DNA of 64,000 nt from Dermanyssus gallinae (taxonomy: Eukaryota; Arthropoda; Arachnida; Mesostigmata; Dermanyssidae), in the NCBI GenBank assembly GCA_003439945.1, contig QVRM01006129.1, positions 1 to 64,000 on the forward strand. Direction: 5' to 3'. Shown one piece after another: positions 62,645 through 64,000 of the stretch; the first letter of the stretch is position 1; the number at the start of each line of letters is the position of its first letter. Position numbers and translations under genes: made by a program. The notes beneath the pieces were generated by a model. The model did not search any database and had not been told where the DNA came from. It saw nothing but the letters and a program-made list of their open reading frames with translations.

Positions 62645-64000
62645 ACTTTCTAAACTCTCGATCCGCCGCCAAACCGGGGGCACTTGATGCCATTCTCGCG
62701 CATTGTGCCTCGCAAAACATTGATCTACTTCTTCTGTGCGAGACCTGGTTTGACGTTTCAATCTCTGATGCTGAACTCTCCTTTAATAATCGTTTCCAGG
62801 TATTTCGCCTCGACAGACCGCCACGCGGTGGGGGCGTCTGCATTCTCCAGCAATCACCTAAACGCCGTCAGTGTAAAACAAGATCTCGTTGGTGAGCATG
62901 TGGCACTCGACGCGCGTCATCTGTTTCCATGTTACCAATGCTGGTGACTCCGCTGCTCGTCTCGCCCGTATACGGGACACATGTGCGGCCATAGACTTCT
63001 ACTGTACTGTCGACGCTCCAAATTCTTGTCGGAGACTTCAACCTGCCGCGGATAAACTGGTCTGTTCCGGTTGCCAACGACTCCACGACGAAAGAGAGTG
63101 TCTTTGCCGACTGTTGTGACGACAATGGGCTACTTCAGCTCATTTCTTTTCCCACACACAAAGCTGGTGCTACGCTAGATCTGCTTTCCTTCACCGACCC
63201 CGATATCATAGGAAATCTTGTACCTGTCGACCTTCCTGGGGACTCCGATCACAAAGCAATTAGCTTTGATATCGCTCTGGAAAACACGACTTCTCATCTG
63301 ACTGCATCCGTCTCAGTTACAAAAAGATGGACGAAGTTAACATTGCTGCCCATTTGAACGCTATAGACTGGAGTGCCTTTTTCCGTGACTGCGACGGGGT
63401 GAACACGATGTATGAGAAATTCTGTGACTGCTGCAATTTCCTGATCAACGAGTTTACACCCAGACTTGATGCCAACGCTCAATGGCGCAACCTTCGCGAC
63501 TACGTCTCCCTCTTTGAAAATCTCGTCTCTTCGTCCCCGAGCGTTGCTCTTCATAAAAAACTGATGAAGGCAACAAGGCGATTACGCTCGCTAACCGAAC
63601 TGAACCTGAATCACAACGATGGCAGAGTTTTCTTCCGTTATGTGAACGCGCGGCTGAAGGATACTGGATCTCTACCCTCTCTGCAATCTGTCAACGTTAC
63701 TGCTACCAAGCCGGAAGAAAAAACCAGTTTGTTAGCCCAGCATTTCTCGTCTCTGTTTCGTGACTCGCAAGGCGCGTCCACTTCACCGACGTCTTCTCGC
63801 ACACATTGTGACAGGCCCAGCCACTCCACATTTCCTATCCAAGATTCGCCGCTGGTTTTCTCGGAGGAAGAAATTTACAAGGTGCTCTCTCATCTGAAAG
63901 GGAAATGCAGCCACACTCATGATGGCATTCCACCGATCTTCTACAAGAAGTTTGCCATTTTTCTCGCCGAGCCTCTGAAACTGCTATTTGAACGCTCATA
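62645..64000 (+). pseudogene. CR1/L2-like LINE ORF2: APE endonuclease, linker, RT start (runs off window)
   Basis: Begins NSRSAAKPGALDAILAHCAS (62654), NIDLLLLCETWFDVS (catalytic E), then RGGGVCILQQSP; after frame changes near 62890-63020 ILVGDFNLPRINWS (GDFN), GATLDLLSFTD and GDSDHKAISFD (D-H). A shift near 63300 leads into a long open frame to the window end: DWSAFFRDCDGVNTMYEKF, RTHCDRPSHSTFP, FSEEEIYKVLSHLKGK and HDGIPPIFYKKFAIFLAEPL, the pre-RT linker and first RT block. The palm lies beyond 64000. Confidence 0.8.
63305..64000 (+). CDS. LINE ORF2 linker and RT start, open to the window edge
   Basis: About 230 codons without a stop, first ATG at 63327. Contains SLLAQHFSSLFRDSQG (the FSS linker motif also seen at 6190) and HDGIPPIFYKKF (RT block 0/1). 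3'-partial because the window ends. Preserved better than most LINE fragments here. Confidence 0.75.

Overview
The window is repeat-rich metazoan nuclear DNA. It has no operons or Shine-Dalgarno sites and I recognise no host gene. Almost all identifiable coding sequence comes from non-LTR retrotransposons (LINEs), most of it broken by stops and frameshifts. The rest is one dead mariner transposon, two tRNA-derived SINEs, several foldback (long inverted repeat) elements, long (TA)n tracts, minisatellites and a short rearranged piece of 18S rRNA. R1-type LINEs with a three-CCHC gag and an APE endonuclease point to an arthropod. A chelicerate such as a tick would fit, but that is inference and the species cannot be settled from this sequence.

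Layout. 1-10.9 kb: scrambled LINE fragments on both strands, an inverted-repeat element (4.5-5.1 kb), a 26-bp minisatellite and a fairly good CR1/L2-like reverse transcriptase (RT; 6.1-7.8 kb). 10.96-13 kb: a SINE, then sequence with no recognised gene. 13.4-19.2 kb: an RLE-type LINE (gag with zinc knuckles, then RT and a restriction-like endonuclease), interrupted by a SINE and by a young R1-like insertion with a perfect 15-bp target-site duplication (TSD). 19.6-20.7 kb: mariner remnant. 20.8-24.6 kb: several LINE pieces. 24.9-29.8 kb: a second, nearly full-length RLE-type LINE whose two ORFs overlap as ATGA. 29.8-32.5 kb: mostly unassigned sequence, then a foldback element carrying the 18S-derived insert.

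32.6-58.4 kb is the most structured part. It is a tandem duplication with a constant offset of 10,335 bp in its left part. The duplicated unit holds a foldback element (FB-A), inside it a plus-strand CR1-like LINE (LINE A), and inside that a minus-strand LINE (LINE B). After duplication, unit 1 received a 1.16-kb foldback element. Unit 2 received a 5'-truncated LINE (LINE C) and an R1-like LINE, both inserted into its LINE B copy with 15-bp TSDs. The sequence therefore records an ordered insertion history.

58.3-60.6 kb is a (TA)n-rich satellite-like field with two recurring motifs. 60.6-64 kb holds a LINE RT fragment and then a CR1/L2-like LINE with a PHD-like plus coiled-coil ORF1 and an endonuclease/RT ORF2 that runs off the window.

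The genes do not form a host pathway; they work together only as retrotransposition machinery (gag-like RNA binding, target nicking by APE or RLE, reverse transcription). The most interesting signals are the dated nested duplication, a covarying 3'-UTR RNA hairpin shared by three R1-like copies, the RLE-type LINE with an LDDG active site and overlapping ORFs, a conserved C-terminal Cys/His module in one LINE group, and the internally deleted 18S piece inside a foldback element.
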